From contig LNAC01000032.1 of NCBI GenBank assembly GCA_002007465.1, positions 8,734,519-8,798,518 of the forward strand: DNA of 64,000 nucleotides, written 5' to 3'. The notes under the pieces were generated by a model. The model was not told the DNA's origin, did not search any database, and was given only the letters and a program-made list of their open reading frames with translations. The position numbers and the translations under genes were made by a program. The stretch comes from Ailurus styani (taxonomy: Eukaryota; Chordata; Mammalia; Carnivora; Ailuridae). Position 1 is the first letter of the stretch. Each line of letters opens with the position of its first letter. Of this stretch, positions 1-13,959 are shown piece after piece.

Positions 1-2088
1 AGAGGTGTTTACCTTCAAATACCTTTAAAACAAAGTGCTAGGGTCTAGTGCTTTTAGAGAGAATTTGTCATTAATTAAGTATGACCTTTTGTTTTATTTT
101 TGTTTCTGGTTTTTGGTTTTTTGGTTTTGACTTGTACTAGTTTATTATAATAGAGACTAGATTTGGCCAAGACAAATATTATTTGAAGTACTGAAATCTC
201 CATAGGCACATAGATACCATTCTATTCTATAAAGTGAGATTTTTACAGTGTCTGTTTTTCTGCTTCCCTGTCCCCTCTCAAGGCCCTTTCTAACCACTCT
301 ATGTTGGGAACCTAGTGAGGAAGGAGTGAGAAAGCTGAATGAAAGGTATTACTTGACCTGGCACCATAAGTTGTGCCCAGAGTCTTAGAGTGGTACATTT
401 TCATGGGTTCCTCAAAGGTGTGCTTTTGGGCCTCTTCCCCCTTGCAGCTCCTTGGTTCCTGAGAATGCATCCTTATTCTGGGGGTCCACTGGTTGCTCCT
501 TCCATACCCTGGTAATCCTGTGTTAACCCAGAGTTTCATGATGCTAAAATGCCCCACTCTCTACATAGCCCTGAAGAACAGGACTTAAAACATCTCTAAG
601 TCTACTCTCTCACTCTCTCCCTTCCGTTGATCCACAAGAGACAGTCACATGTAACTTTCTGCAATGATCCCTGCTGGGACAGTCATTCTCAACGTAGTAA
701 TAACTCCCTCAGTCTTACACCAAGGTACCTAGCCAGCAGTCTTTCATTCTATTGATTTTTCCAGATGGGAGTCATTGTCCCTATGTCTTTCAACTATAAG
801 GACCGCACATTTTAAGGGAGGTTTGCATAGCAGACCAGACAAGCCTTGCTCCTTTGGGATGAAGGAATTGGGACTGGAATTCAAAAGAAGTATTTTGCGA
901 AGATAGCCTCCTATAAAATAATATCTATGTACTCTCTCCACACTTTTATTCTTTTTATGTTTCAGATTGCAAAAAGAGATTCAAGTGTCCACAGAGCAGG
1001 TTTTAGATATTTTATTTGAAATATTTTATATGATTATTTGTCTCATAACTTTGTGATTTCACATACATGAGTAACTGAATAAAATTTTAATACTCACATA
1101 TTGTGCCAAATAGCCTGTGCCAATCTTTCCTTCGACACAATTAAAGATTTGAATGTGTATTTTCTCCAAGTTTAATACAATTTTGCTATAAATCAATATT
1201 TTAATTAGAAAAATAAAATTCTTTGGATCTTTAGAAATTAAGACATTTCTTTACAAATAACCTAGGGATTATAGAAAAAAATCATGATGGAAATTAGAAA
1301 ATATGTTGAATATGAAGAGAAATAAAATATTTTATGCCAAAATGTGTATGATGGAGTTAAATCAGTGATTAGAAGGAACTATATAGTCTTTAATCCACAC
1401 ATTAGAAAAGAAGAAATAAAAGGACAAAATAAACCCAAATAAAGTAGGTGGGAGAAAATAAGAAAAGTAAGAGTGAAAATTAATAAAATAGAAAAGAAAT
1501 ATATAATGCAAAGTATTTCTGTATATAATAAGATTGCTAAACTTCTGCCAGTATGAATCAGGAAAAAGAAGAGAAGAAACAAAAATGAAAAAGATGGCAT
1601 CACTATAGTTGCTGCTAAAAATAATTATCATGAAAAACTTTATGTCAATAGTTTTGGAAAAATACATAAAATGAACAGATTTCAAAAAAAATATAGCCTC
1701 TCAAAACTAACTCAAGAAAATACACAAAAGTTCGGTAGACCTTTAACCATAAAATAAATGAATTGGCAATTAATCTTTTCACAGAAAAGAATCTCAGCCC
1801 AGTTGATGTCACCAGAAAATTATACTAACCATTCAATAAATAAATCTAGTTTTACACAAACTCTTCCAGAGACTAAAAATAGAAGTTTACTCCCCCATTT
1901 ATTTAGTGAGGCAAGCTTATGGCTAAAATCAAAATCTGACAAGAATATTACAAGAGAGGAACACTGGTGACCAACCTCATTATGAAAAAAGATTTGAAAT
2001 CCAACAAAACATTAAAAAGTTACTTAAATGTGCCCAGGTTGGGATTATATTAGCAATGTGAAGTTGGTTTAAACCAGGAAATCAATCA

Positions 2089-2214
2089 GGGCACCTGACT
2101 GACTCAGACAGTGGGGCTTGTGGTTCCTGATCTCAGGATTGTGAGTTTGAGCCCAGAGATAACTTAAAACAAGTGAACAAAACAAAACAAAACAAAACAA
2201 AAAACCCAATAACT
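2089..2214 (+). mobile_element. CAN-SINE, 3' part lost, (AAAAC)n tail
   Basis: The head is a diverged ggcacctgactgactcag. The A-rich tail is a repeated aaaac. The 13-bp target-site duplication aggaaatcaatca lies at 2076-2088 and 2215-2227. Inserted in the old L1. Confidence 0.85.
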
Positions 2215-2473
2215 AGGAAATCAATCAACTTTATTCACTAGATAGACAGAATAAGGAGAACGACATGTAATCATCTGAACATATGCCAAAAAAAACTTTT
2301 GTAACAATTCAGTATTATTCTTTGTAAAAAACATTTAGGGAAGAAGACTATAACAGATTTTTTTTAATCTGGCAGAATAACTTCAAAAACCACAGCAATC
2401 ATCTTCCATAGTGGAGAATTGTTAGCTTTCCCTCTGAGAATGACAACAAGATAATCTTGTCTGGTAACATTAC

Positions 2474-2658
2474 TTTTTTTTAAGACTTAATTTATTTAGA
2501 GAGCACAAGCTGTGGTGGGACAGAGAATGAGAATCTCAAACAGACTCTGTGCTAAGTGTGGGGCCCCACATGGAGCTTGATCTCACAACCTTGAGATCAT
2601 GACCAGAGCAGAAATCAAGGGTTGGAGGCTTAACCGACTGAGCCACCGAGGGACCCCC
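2474..2658 (-). mobile_element. CAN-SINE, antisense
   Basis: The complement of the tail (T-run, taagacttaatttattta) is on the left and the complement of the head (actgagccaccgagggaccccc) on the right. Flanks share a diverged gtaa-(c/t)(a/g)-ttact duplication. An old copy inside the L1. Confidence 0.85.
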
Positions 2659-4371
2659 AGTAATGTTACTTTTATAAAGAAAAATAAATATTATAATAAT
2701 TAGAAAAGAAAAAATAAAAACTTGTATGGCATGATTGTGTAAGTAGAAAATCTAAAAGAATTTACGATAAATTATTAGAATTAAAGACCTAGCTAAGGTT
2801 TCTTGACATAGAATTTATATAAATTGATTGTATTTCTATCTATTGTATTTCTATGTATTTGATATTGCATATCAAATATGCGATAGCTATTTGAAAAAGA
2901 ATATTTAGCAAAATACAATTTACAAAAACATCAAAAAAAAAGAACACCAAGTACCTATAACTAATTCTAATAAAAGATACGTTTGTTTCTTTTTTTTTAA
3001 GATAGGCATGATTCTTAAAAGAAGAAAAATAAAATTTACTGAATGAAATTAAAGATTAAAGAAAGCCTTAAAAGTTAGAAAAATAAACTGTGTTCATTGA
3101 TTGGGCAACCCAGCATCTAAATGATGTTAATTTTCTCTATATCAACCCAGAAATTCAATGTAGTTACAATTAAAATCTCAATAAATTTTACTGTGGAATA
3201 TAAGAAGCTGATAACTAGTTTTATGTGGAAATGCATAAAGTCAAAAAAATCTTGAAAGGAATTCTTAAAGAAGAAAAACAAAGAAGGAGAACTTGTTCTA
3301 TCAGTTATCAAATCCCATAGTAAGGATATAGTAATTAAAACTGTCAGATTGGTGCATGGTAGAAGTATCAAGCGATGGTGGCACTGATGCTACATAGATC
3401 AGTGGATAAAATTGAGAGCACTTAAACAGACCTACAGATATATGGCTCTTTGATATAGAACAAAGTACAATGGAGCAGTGGGAAAGGATTGGACTTTTTG
3501 ATAAATGCTGCTGGGACAATCAGGTAGGGGCTGGGGAGAAATTCAAATCAATTCCCACACAGAAGCCAAATCCAGATGAATTATATACTGATGTAAATGT
3601 AGAATTTAAACTTTAAAACTTTAAGAAGAAAATATAGGAGAATATCTATGTAACTTTATTTTAGGAAGGTATACACACACAAAAAACACTAACTACAAAT
3701 GAAGGGCATATATGCTGTTGCATTAGAATTAACTATTGTTTGTCAAAAGAAATAACAGCAGAAATGAAAAGACAACCACAAAATGGGACAAGTTATCTGA
3801 CATCGATAAAACTGACCAAAAAAAGATGCATCTAGAATATATAGAAAAAACTACAAATCAGTAGGGAAAATTAAAACAAACCAATCCCAAAACAAAAACA
3901 AAAACAACTGGCAGTCTTAAATAAGTATTTCACTTTGGCAAAAAAAGGAAAAGAAATATAAGTATGCTCAAAGTCACAAAGGCACATTTTTTATGATAGA
4001 CAAAAATTAATGACAGCTCAAACATCTGTGAATTGCAAAAGTAATAAGTAAATTATGGTTTATTCATTCAGTAAATAATAGGCAGAAACAACAATGAATA
4101 TACTGCAGCTATAATCAATAAAATAAAAATCTTAAAATATATTGAACAAGACAAAAAATACTATAACATTGCAACTTACGTAAAGTTAAGAACAGTCAAA
4201 TTTAAATTCTATCATATTCAGATGTGCAAATAGACAATAAATCTATAAAGAAAGGCTAGAAATAATTACATAAGTCAGATTAGCTACAAATTACCTCTAG
4301 AACAGTGGGAGAGGGATATAATTCATAGAATATTCTCTAGAAGTTTCTGTACTGCTGAGAATATTCTATTT

Positions 4372-4497
4372 TTTAATTAACATATAATTATTATTTGTTT
4401 CAGGGGTATAGGTCTATGATTCATCAGTCTTACAGCACTCACCACAGCACATACCCTCCCTAGTGTCCATCACCCAGCCACCGCATCCCTCCCACTA
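4372..4497 (-). mobile_element. Carnivore L1 3'-end fragment, antisense
   Basis: Contains ttaacatataattattattt and gtttcaggggtataggtc, the complement of the carnivore L1 3' end. Truncated after about 125 bp. The same 3' end appears in a longer copy at 43936. Confidence 0.75.
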
Positions 4498-5566
4498 TTT
4501 CTTAATCTGGGTCATAATTATACCCAGTTCTGGCTAATATCTATTCATGATATGTATATTTATATTTTTACACTTTTCCATTTATGTTACCCTTTTATAA
4601 TCACAATATAAGTTGGGAGGAATTAATAAAATATAGAACCTGAGCTTAAGAAACTTAAAATTGAAGCTGGGATCTATTGAAAGGGAAATAAGCAGTCTTA
4701 TTGGGTAGATGATAAGACTCCTTAAGGTTTTAAGAGTGATTAATATGTAACAGAAGCTGAATATATTTAATCAGAAAACCTTAAGAAATACCAAGAAAAA
4801 AATGTTATCGAGAGAAATATCAGCAGCCTTCGGAAGCATTTGATGACAAGAGAAATCTCTTTTTAGTGAATAAATCTCTATTGTCACTATTCATACAATA
4901 TTTGTGGATTCCCCATCCACCCCTCCCCCACCACATCTCTAGTACAAATCTCTTAAGAATAGGAAAGACACTGCATGCTTTTTTTTTTTTTTTTGGAAAC
5001 TGTGTACTTTTAAGTTTTAATTTAGATGTCACCATTTCCCCCCCAATCTCATTCTGTTTTCTCTTGAATTTTAGGTTGTCATTCTTCCTTACTTATTTAG
5101 GGTCAGAAGCTTTCCATGTAGGACTTGACCCTGTCAGGTTTGTCACCTTGTATTGAGCCAGCTTTCTGTCATATGTCATACCTAGAATTACTTTAGCACT
5201 CAGAGGCATTCATCCCCTTTAATTTGATGCACATTCTTCGATTTGTAAGTCTTGCTCTACCAGACTAAATGCTGGCCTGAGAACTCATGCCTAGTAATGC
5301 ACCTCAAGATCTCTGATCTTAGATATGTCCTCCTTGAGGTTGGAACCTGTCTTGTGAAGTACAAATCAAAGCTTGCTTGCTATGCTTCTTGTGTTTAAGA
5401 CAGGCTTTCATGTTTTGGAACAATGTTTAATCCTCCTAGGTCTTTAACTTCATTTAAATTCAACTTTCTCCAATCTCCATCTAATTCAGGGTAAGAAAGT
5501 ACTATTTAAAAATATTCGTAGCCATTCTAAGAAATGATAAAATATTTATTAAAAGTATTTATGAGC

Positions 5567-5715
5567 AGGGGCATCTGGGTGGCTCAGTGGGTTACAGGTA
5601 TGATCCCAGGATCCTGGGAAGGAGCCCCCAGGTGGGAGGTCTGTTCCCTCTCCCTCTGCCCCTCCCCACACTTATGCTCTCTCTCGCTCACTCTCTCTTT
5701 CAAATAAAAAAATAA
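5567..5715 (+). mobile_element. CAN-SINE with internal deletion
   Basis: Head ggggcatctgggtggctcag, missing part of the B-box region, then a CT-rich body and caaataaaaaaataaa tail. Target duplications aaagta(t/c)ttatgagca flank it on both sides. Confidence 0.88.
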
Positions 5716-5799
5716 AGTACTTATGAGCAAAGCCAAGTGGCTTGTTTTCTATTAAATCATTTTAATACAGAAGCACAACTGACCTTGATTTAATAACAA

Positions 5800-5940
5800 T
5801 AATGCCATATTTATGCACTAAATTAGGAGCTTACAAAGTACTTTTATATATTTGATCTCTACAAAATCCTAAAAGGCAGACAAACTGGTATATGTTAAAT
5901 ATTTCCAATTTGTTAATAGAGGTTTACATATTTAAGGGAA
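5800..5940 (-). repeat. Possible MIR fragment, antisense
   Basis: Order of motifs (tatttgatctctacaaaatcc, aaaggcag, then a degraded copy of the gagg(t)ta stretch) resembles reverse MIR. Very diverged. Confidence 0.3.
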
Positions 5941-6706
5941 TTTAATTAAATATATAAATAGGATTAAATGTTAAAAGGTTTCTAAAATGATTGCTAAATT
6001 CACTTATTAATAAATAGATTAATAGTTGAATATTTACTTCCAAAACCGAATTAACATCTATAAAACATTTTCTGCACACAAAATGTATATTTGGAGACAT
6101 TTAAAAAAAAAGCTTACACTTACCAACTTGAAAATACACTTACAGAGCTAATATATTAAGTATTAGTATCATGAATATAAGATATATAAGTAAAATTCTT
6201 TGGATTGATAAGGGAAATAAATCATTAATTTTATGTCATCATTTAGTATAGCCCTAGTACATGGTAGGCATTCAGTTATCGTCTGTTAAGTGAATAAAAA
6301 GTACTCATTAAGTACTTAATTGTGTGGTTTAAGAATAGTATATATAGAAATTCTAAGGAGAAGATAGTCATTATAGACAGAACTAACAAATAAGGCTTCA
6401 TACAGATGGTACAACTTCTGAAGAACTTCAAAGAAAAAAAAGATTATCCATGTTCTCTAAGATTTTTATTAAATTTTCTAAAAATAGAAAAACATGAGCA
6501 AAACTACAGAGTTGGAAATAAAAATGTCATATTTAAGAGATGGCAAAGAAACCAGCTTATCTGTTGGGAAACAATTGGAAAGTTAAGTGGATAGATTCAG
6601 GTTATAAATAAAATTTAGAAGTTTTTTTTTTCTAAAATACAGAAATTCATGTTTTAATATCTAATAATTTCTATGCTTGAAAGTAATCCAACAAATTATA
6701 AGTGTT

Positions 6707-7225
6707 GTGGTAGCCAGTTTCCAAGATGGCCTCCAATGATCCTTGCTTCTTGGTATTCAAGAATTTGGGTGGAACATTCTCACACTTAATTAGGGCTGAC
6801 TTGTGTGACTCATAGAATACAGTGAAAGGGATGTTGTGTGATTTCCAAGGCGTAGGCAGAAAAAGACATTATGGCTTCTACCTCAGTCTCTCAGATTGCT
6901 TTCTCTGGGGGAAGCCAGCCATTGCATTCTGAGAACAGTCAGGAAACCCTGTGGAGAGACCCAATGGAGTAAAACTGACAGCCAGCACCAACTTGCCAGC
7001 ATTGTGAATGAGCCACCTCATTAATGGATCTTCCAGACCCATCACACCCTGAGCTGATTGCTGCCCCAGCTGCAATCTCTACAGAATGCTATCTTGTAAG
7101 AGACCCAAAGCCAGAATTGCTCAAAGCTGCTCTCAAGTTACTTCCTCACAAAAATTGTGAGAGATAATGAACAACTGCTGTCAGACACGTGTTTAAGGAT
7201 GGTTTGTTGCACAGCAATGTATGGC
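6707..7225 (+). mobile_element. MLT1-type solo LTR (ERVL-MaLR)
   Basis: Starts tgtggtagccagtttccaag and carries the typical MLT1 blocks atggcctccaatgatcc, cagccagcaccaacttgccagc, gtgaatgagcc, and agagaccc..agccagaa, ending with a degraded ...agataatgaac and gttgcacagcaatg. An ancient solo LTR; its open frame at 6878-7075 on the other strand is accidental. Confidence 0.9.
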
Positions 7226-7518
7226 ATCATTCAAACTTGAAATATGTTCAAGAGTTTGATACAACTTTGATTGACATTCAGATCAGAAAGAACACCTTGT
7301 ATCAAGGGAATTTTTTCTAGATTTCAAGTTAAATTATTTTTCTTTCAAGCTATATCCACAGTACATGTTTAATTATACTGACGGAACTTATTTAATTGAT
7401 CCATTATTTACTTGCTCCATAAAGCCAAAAACATCTTTAGGATTTTATGGAATACAGTCTTAAAGTTCAGAGCTTTAATTTACTATTGAACTGGTGCAGA
7501 TAGAACAAGAGTAATGCT

Positions 7519-7728
7519 GGGGCGCCTGGATGGCTCAGTGGGTTAAAGCCTCTGCCTTCGGCTCAGGTCATGATCTCAGAGTCCTGGGATTGAGGCCCAC
7601 ATTGGGCTCTCCGCTCAGCGGGGAGCCTGCTTCCTCCTCTCTCTCTGTGCCTGTCTCTCAGCCTACCTGTGATCTCTCTCCCTCTGTGAAATAAATAAAT
7701 AAAATCTTTAAAAATAATAATAATAAAA
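7519..7728 (+). mobile_element. CAN-SINE, young 'ggttaaagcctctgcc' type
   Basis: Head ggggcgcctggatggctcag, body ggttaaagcctctgccttcgg, tail aaataaataaataaaatc. Duplicated target aga(g/a)taatgct on both sides. Confidence 0.93.
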
Positions 7729-7831
7729 AGAATAATGCTTTATCACCTTGTTTATAATACTGAAATAATTATAATAGCAATAAATCTTATAAGCAACATA
7801 GTTTTTTCTATAGTCCAATATGGATAACTTA

Positions 7832-7997
7832 TTTTTTAAAGATTTTGTTTATTTATTTGGAGAGAGAGAGCACACAGAAGGGGAGGGAGAAACAGACTCC
7901 CTGCTGAGCAGAGAGCAGGACCTGGGGCCAATCCCAGGACCACCTATGACCTAAGCCAAAGGCAGACGTTTAACCTACTGAGTCACCCTGGTGTCCC
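7832..7997 (-). mobile_element. CAN-SINE, antisense
   Basis: T-rich left end and complement of the head (actgagtcaccctggtgtcccc) at right. Target duplication ccaatat(g/a)gataa(c/t)tta on both sides. Confidence 0.9.
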
Positions 7998-10318
7998 CCA
8001 ATATAGATAATTTAAAAGTTAAACACTGTAATTGATGAAAGTTATAATGTTATTTTCCTTGCAAATATAAATTTTACTAATGAAGTTGGCTTAGTTATCA
8101 TTTGCATTTCTTGATGTGTTTATGTGAGAATTGCTGTGTATGAACTATATTTGTGCATTTATATCTCTGAATATTGATAAAATAATTAGTAATTTTTTTC
8201 ATCTAGTGAAACATCAGTAATTTTAAGGTGAAATTCTTTTCACTTTCATTCACATATTGGGAAATTAGGTTAGAGACACAAATGATATCACAGAAACAAA
8301 TTTGGAAAGGATTAAATATATTTTCAGACTTTTTTTCTCATATTAAACAGTAAATCATTCCAGCTCCTTTTTCTTCTCTGACTGGAATCCAATTTCTATC
8401 TTTACGCACATTAGTTTCTCTTTGACAATTTGCTGCTACTTGTTTAAAACACAGAGATCAAATTGAATTAATGTCGTAATAAGAATCTAATCACTATTGA
8501 GCAAAATAGCAGTTGTTACTTCTTAGTTATATAACATGATCTATCACTACGGTTACATTTGCAAGTATGAATTTGAGATAAAATATTATATTAATTCATT
8601 CTTTTTTACTTGGAGTTTCTTTTGGCTTTATATCTTTTCCTGATGTACTTATCTTTACACTATTCTACTAAATTTGTCTATAGTTTGCTTTTGTTCTTTT
8701 GTTGTGTACTTTATATTTATTGCAACTCAACTTTATCTTGTAAATAATGATTTATCTAATTATTTTTATATTACTGATTTCCTTATTATTTAATCCAAAA
8801 TGTTAAAAATGCAGCTCAACATACTATCATTTAAAAACTTGATTTGGATTATTTTTTAAAATGCAAAGGTCAGATTCATTTGAAATGCTGTGCTAGTTTT
8901 TTTTCATAAATTGATTCTATAGTATGCTGCCTTATAGTTTATCTAGTTTGTTGATGACAATGTCATATGAGACAAAAATCAGAAGCTTTCCTCAAGACTA
9001 ACTTGATTGCTCTAGGCCTCTATGTAGGTCTGTGGTATTTAAGACATTACATCATTATTAATCACCAACTCAGCCTTTACTTTCTACCTACATTATTAGT
9101 CCCTAAAATAAGGCTGGGCTGTAAGCTGGTTTGACTTTGGTTCTTAAAAGAAGATAGGAACAATGTATGCTAGTATGAAGAGAAAAAGGAAGGTCGGAAA
9201 ATAATTAGGGTTGACTTTCTGCTATATGGAAAAGCTATAATTTGTTGCATCACAAGGCACTTTATGACTAGGTGGCCTTAAGAGGCTTTCACCTAAAACA
9301 GTATTTCTAGGGCATGTAATGAATATAGCAGGTGGTGACTGAGATAACTTGGGGGATAAATGTCCCCCAAATAAATGGGGGAGAATTAAATAACTTGGAC
9401 TCTAATCTCTATTGTACTTTTGATTATCTCAGTCTATGTTTGGTGTTTTTATATCTTTGTTATGGCCTAATACTAATTTCACTTTCAACACAGACCATGC
9501 AGGATAAAGCATGGGACCACCATCGTTAATGATATCTATATGGAATATGACTGTTTTTATAGTTTTTATTTTTCTGGTTAATGACCAGAGATCTTACTCT
9601 TCTTTTGTGATACCCTTATAATATTTCTTTTTAAAAACTGGATTAAGTTTTTAAAAGTGATTTGACTTTTAAGAAAAAGAGGAAGGACCTAATAGAGTCA
9701 AGTAGAGTAAAGTATATGAAGAAACTCACAAAGTTGATACAGGAGTGGATGAAATTTGGACACACTTTCCTAGAGATTAAACATCAGGAGGCAGCTCTAG
9801 CCAACTTTGGCATTTTCTTAGCCAGCTCTTTTTTCCTTGCCTTCTTTTTTTTTCCTTTTTTCCTTGGTTGTTAGAATGAACAAGCATTCTGAGGACACTT
9901 TGATAGTTGGTAAGTGACTCTTCTGAACTTAGCAAAAACATTTTACCCCAACCTTTGTCACCAGGAGAATATGAAGAATAATGCTTTCGAATGTTACAAA
10001 AGTCTCCCTGGAGGTAAGAAAAATGCCAAGAACATAGAAAATGCCCCCAAAATTATTCCCAGATTTTGAAGTGAACCTATATCAGGAAAAATATCATAAA
10101 TCCAAATTTATCCACTATTCAACACTACCGAGTTCACCTAAGAGCAGAGATATGTTTACAACTAGTAATAAAGTGTAAGAAATAATGATTTACCATTAAA
10201 TGGAGAAAATTTATTTCAATATGAAGTTTCAATGAGTCACATGTTCTCTATTAATTCAATCCAAGTTTTTTACTTTTTAGTTTTAGCCAGTAGTATTTCT
10301 ATTTAAAATGATAGAATA

Positions 10319-10518
10319 GGGGTGCCTAGGTGGCTCAGTTGTTAAGTGTCTGCCTTTAGCTCAGGTCAGGATCGCAGGGTCCTGGGATAGAGCCCCATTT
10401 CAGGCTCCCTGCTCGACCAGAGGCCTGCTTCTCCCTCTTCCACTCCCCCTGCTTGTGTTCCCTCTTTCGCTGCATCTCTCTCTGTCAAATAAATAAATAC
10501 AATCTTTTTTAAAAAATA
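10319..10518 (+). mobile_element. CAN-SINE
   Basis: Head ggggtgcctaggtggctcag, body with ccactccccctgcttgtgtt, tail tcaaataaataaatac. Target duplication aaaatgatagaata is perfect on both sides. Confidence 0.93.
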
Positions 10519-12742
10519 AATAAAATGATAGAATAATTACAATATTTTGAAAGTTCTGGCTATTCAGGAAAAATTTACTTACATTTGTCATTTAATTAAC
10601 ATTTAATAAGGACCTGTTGTCAAGTACTATACTAGTAGTTGAAGATACACAGATAAATGTTAATGGTATTTATTAGAATTGCTTGAAAATTTATCATCCT
10701 GGTATATTTTACTTAATGATTCTAAACTAATAACCATGTTTATACAGAGCACCATATTTCTTAGGAATTCTCAATAAAGGAAACCATTGCATTTTGATAA
10801 TAATGTGAGATTATACCTATTGGCTTTCCCTTATTAACATTTTCGTTACTTTGTCAGGAAAGTAAATTTAATTGTTCTGCCATGAATTTGTCATCAAAAC
10901 CAGGAAAAAAAAAAACCAGTTTACAGGTAAATGTCAACTGTGATCTAATGGTAGCCTTCCCACTTAGGAAATAGTTTATTTGCTCAACACTGCTAATATC
11001 TTGGATTTAAGTAATTATTGATGCTGCATTGAAATCCTTGTTCTGTAGAGTCTATTTGTTCTGATCATCTCTCCTTCCATGTGTATGAAGCAAACAATTT
11101 AGAAACCACTCTGTCTGGAACAATTTTCTATAGAACAAATTTATGATTATCCTCTTCTCAGTAAATGCATTGTCACAATCATGACTTAGCAAATCTGATT
11201 CTCATTCTAGTAAACAGCATTTAATGAAATAAGGAAATCATTTTCTGTAACTCAGGTGTCACCTGGATGTCACCACCTTTTAATGTAAAACCATGTTCAG
11301 ATTTGACTTATTCTCTCCTCTGGGTACAAGCCCATTGCTCTGAGTTTTGCAAATCCCTTGTGGCAGGGGAAGGATTAAGTTCTCATGCTCCCACCTTTCT
11401 TTCCTACTTCCTGCATCCCTCAAATCAGGTACTCCATTTGGTTTCTTGTGACCTTTTCTTTAACTCTACTACGGCAACAACCGAAGGACAGCTCCCCTTT
11501 CTTTAGTGCATGCCCTGAAAGATCCACTTAACTAAAGTCTTGGTGGGTAATTGGAGACTGTGTGTAGTAGCTGATATTACTGAAAGGCCAGGTTTTACAT
11601 AAGAGCGATGCAAAGTTAAGAGAGTGAGTGTTAGGTATCCTTGGTCTAAAAAGTCCTTTGGATGTGTTACCTTCTTTCTTGGTTTTTTCTCTTTCCTTTC
11701 CCCCCATGTCTTCTACTGTTAGGGGTATACTATTCAGTTCATTTTTGGGGGCAGAGCAATTCAGTTCTCTCCAAACTTTTCTCTCACATCTATTATAGTT
11801 CTGGACATCCCTTTGAATTTCCAAAATTGCCTCTTCTGAGGGTACACCTGACAGTTTGTTTTTAGCTAAGAGCAGGTTTTCCTCCTAGTTTTTATCTTTG
11901 TATTTTAGGAAGAATCTTGGTGTAGCTCATTATTCTAGGTAAAATTGGACAATATCATGCAATGGGGTACTAATTCTAAATAATGAGGTAAATTTAAGTT
12001 AAGTGAGGAGTAAAAGTATACAGTTTACTCCTTGTTGTCCTTTACTTTTTATCTGGATTTTTTTTTTTTCCTCCTGCTGTCACAGAGGAGACACTTCCCA
12101 ACCAGGCTTTGAGAGCATTTTCTGGAAATGTGTCTGTTGCCTACCATTAAATACAAAAATCTGTTGCAATGTTCAGTGTAGGCTCCTTCTTTTTCCAAGG
12201 CTGCATCTGTCCCACAACATGCAGAGTTATTTTTAAATGTGTTAGATTTAATTAACCCACTACAAGTGACTCCTTTGATGACGTCCTAATGGAATGTTCA
12301 AAATATTTTTAATTTGGAAAATACACCATATAAAAGCTAGACTCTGAAATCGGATAGTAGATACTTTGACTACTTTCCTGTACTTGTATAAATACATGAT
12401 GGGCTCCTATTGGGCTTGTGGTTCAGAACAGTTTTTCCATCTCCGATATGGAGAAACTGTAGGGAAACAGATTCAGAGGAAGAAAAGATACACTTTTGTT
12501 CTAGGACTCAGAATTGGCATATGCGAAAACGGAAAGGGCTCTAAGTCCCTGGCTCTGTAGGTCTTCACTTGCTTGTTTCTAATTAAGAAGTATGAGTCAC
12601 GGGTATTTGAAGAGTGTCCCTAACTTTGTATTGCAATGGATAAGACAAGATTTCAAATTCTGGCTCTTTTTGATGCTCTACGATGCCTTCAACCAAATTA
12701 ACAAAATTGTGCTGTTATTGAGATACTTAGATCCACAAAGAA

Positions 12743-13240
12743 GGGGTCCTCAAACTTTTTGAAAAGAAACACCTCATTTACATGGAAAAAATGCAAACTC
12801 CCCTCCCACTAGGTTAATATTTGCACCCACTAAATGAGGAAACAAAATTCTGCTAAATACTAAGCAACTATTTAAAATTTGTACTTTATTAATAACAATA
12901 GAAACTATATATATTTGAAAATAGTAGCATATATGTGTGATTCATCTTTTTCATACACAGATAATAATTAGTGTGAATACAGATTTTTAAAGTTTTTATT
13001 TTATCTTAATTCTAGTGTAGTCAACATGCAGTGTTACGTAAGTTTTGGGTATACAATATAGTAATCCCAACACATTACCCAGTGCTCAAGTGTGAATACA
13101 GACTTAGTGATTCCCACTAGAAACACAGCAGATCCCAATAGTGCCGTGCCCACAGCATGACAACAACTGTGTGCCTAAGGACTACGGCATGAAAACCTCT
13201 TTCTTCTACTATGTGAAACCAACTTTCTGGTATTCCTTTT
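12743..13240 (+). mobile_element. Possible hAT-like DNA element, split by an L1 fragment
   Basis: The left end ggggtcctcaaactttttg resembles a hAT-Charlie terminal repeat. No matching right terminal repeat was identified, so the right end given here is a guess. Confidence 0.25.
12985..13088 (-). mobile_element. Short L1 3'-end insertion, antisense
   Basis: About 104 bp of the complement of an L1 3' end (gtcaacatgcagtgttacg, ttttgggtatacaatatag). Bounded by a 15-bp target duplication agtgtgaatacaga(t/c), starting near 12970 and 13089, so it is a heavily 5'-truncated insertion. Confidence 0.78.
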
Positions 13241-13854
13241 TCTATCTTGCAAGCTTTCTGTTCTGCTACTATAATCAAGGTCTTGAAAGAAATGGTATAA
13301 GGAGATTAGAAAACGAGAATAATAAAAAAATAATTTATAAAATCTGGCAAAGTGGTTGTCACAGTTAGGACATAATTGGGAAAATTCGGTTTATTACCTT
13401 ATTTGCTGTGGGCTCTATTCATTCATGTAGGAATTGATTCACCTATACAAAATATTTCTTCTTACGCTTGCTCTTCTATGTTGAAAAGAAAATTCTGAAA
13501 CAAAATATTCCCAATGCCTATTTCAAAGTTTGTCTTTCACATTTCCCTCTCGTTCTGGGTAGACCAACACACTAAAGGGGACTACATGTAGTCCAGGTAA
13601 CACTATCAGACTGCAAATGAATGTAGTCATTGTTGCCTCTTGAAATACAGAATCCCCTTTTCAGTTCAGATTTCTCCTTGGTAGCAAGTTAATGACTCCA
13701 TAAAGCCATTGTGTATGACTGCTAAAGTACAAGTTTCCACTAGGTATATAGAAATGCAACTTATACTTAATGATTTGCCATAATGGATATTTACATTGTA
13801 ACTTCATCTTAGAGGGAATACAACTTTATTGTTGAAGTGAAGTTGTTCAACAGA

Positions 13855-13958
13855 TACTTTTTATAGAGAGGAACCTGAGACCCAGAGAGGTAGAGTGGCT
13901 CATGCCACGTTGCACAGTTAATGTCAGAACCGCCAGGTCTGGGTCTTGCTTCCATCTC
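13855..13958 (-). repeat. MIR fragment, antisense
   Basis: Contains the reverse MIR core: agaggaacctgagacccagagagg, then a degraded ttgcacagttaatg(t)cagaacc. Core region only. Confidence 0.75.
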
Positions 13959-13959
13959 C

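Larger units (their letters stand above)
1290..4320 (+). mobile_element. Old degraded L1 LINE, sense strand
   Basis: A-rich sense strand with L1 ORF2 landmarks in broken form: the block around 1350-1500 (ORF2 N-terminal third) and later segments near 2010-2080 and 3110-3500 resembling the reverse-transcriptase region. Many stops and small indels; interrupted by CAN-SINEs at 2089 and 2474. The exact ends are uncertain. Confidence 0.65.

Noticed and set aside
7519..7600. tRNA gene-like A and B boxes in CAN-SINE heads
   Set aside because: They belong to tRNA-derived SINEs, not functional tRNA genes.
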